Source: Candidatus Omnitrophota bacterium (lineage in GTDB: Bacteria > Omnitrophota > Gorgyraeia > JAGLLT01). Taken from it: 6,556 bases of DNA. The DNA is taken from the NCBI GenBank assembly GCA_030630095.1, contig DAOVNW010000056.1:1-6556 (forward strand), read 5' to 3'. This document shows, piece by piece, positions 6,364 to 6,556 of this stretch. Both the position numbers and the translations under genes were made by a program. A model generated the notes under the pieces. It was not told the DNA's origin and did not search any database. It worked only from the letters and a program-made list of their open reading frames with translations. Every line of letters starts with the position of its first letter. The stretch's first letter is position 1.

Positions 6364-6556
6364 GGAAATTTTCTAATATTCTGTGCTGGATAGGAATTAT
6401 AGCCTTTCTTTTTACTTTAACTCCGTCCGGCCTCTGTCAGGTTAAATATCCCAAATACGAAAATTATAAGCAAAAGAAAAAACCAAGCTATTATGAGAAA
6501 TTTACTGATTTTATTAGAAATTCTAAGAGGATCCTAAAAATAGCAAATAAGCCTAA
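6360..6556 (+). CDS. Start of an exported protein of unknown function (partial, runs off the window)
   Basis: This reading frame opens with the ATG at 6360 in an ATGA overlap with the stop of the nucleotidyltransferase gene. It stays open for 65 codons to the end of the window. The protein begins MRKFSNILCWIGIIAFLFTL, a typical signal peptide: a positive start and a hydrophobic core to about residue 20. A possible cleavage lies near residues 24-27 (GLC then Q). The mature part so far is rich in Lys and Tyr (KYPKYENYKQKKKPSYYEKF), so it would be a basic, secreted or periplasmic protein. I recognise no domain. There is no good Shine-Dalgarno, and translation probably depends on ribosomes ending the upstream gene. 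The C-terminal part is missing, so function and length cannot be judged. Confidence 0.65.
   Translation, partial: MRKFSNILCWIGIIAFLFTLTPSGLCQVKYPKYENYKQKKKPSYYEKFTDFIRNSKRILKIANKP

Overview
The window looks like chromosomal sequence from a diderm (Gram-negative-type) bacterium with moderate GC content and tight gene packing. The diderm call rests on a TolC-type outer-membrane factor gene next to an RND inner-membrane pump gene, plus signal peptides on two products. All real genes are on the + strand. I cannot assign a species; the style of the proteins would fit an uncultured lineage such as Omnitrophota or a relative, but that is only an impression. I see no mobile element, CRISPR array, tRNA or rRNA.

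Region 1 (1-5226) is an efflux operon. A good sigma70-type promoter (-35 at 40-45, -10 at 63-68), overlapped by an inverted repeat that is a likely MarR operator, precedes three genes: a MarR-family regulator (98-535), a TolC/OprM-type outer-membrane factor (572-2059) and a 1050-residue RND permease of the hydrophobe/amphiphile efflux type (2074-5226). The gaps are 36 and 14 bases, and there is no terminator between the genes. The natural reading is that the MarR protein represses its own operon and is released by a ligand or stress, so that the pump and its outer-membrane exit duct are made together. The expected third structural part, a periplasmic adaptor (membrane fusion protein), is not in the window. 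It is either encoded elsewhere or borrowed from another system.

Region 2 (5227-6556) is a second, tightly packed group. After a 58-base gap holding a weak possible promoter come an unrecognised 108-residue protein (5285-5611), a 247-residue nucleotidyltransferase-fold protein whose second catalytic acidic residue is Asn (5620-6363), and the start of a small exported protein that begins at 6360 in a 4-base overlap and runs off the window end. Spacing suggests co-transcription and translational coupling, but the shared function is unknown.

The window is mostly an ordinary efflux locus. The points most worth a second look are the missing adaptor, the operator lying over the -10 box, the DxN nucleotidyltransferase with its unknown partners, and the Lys-less TM10 motif of the pump.
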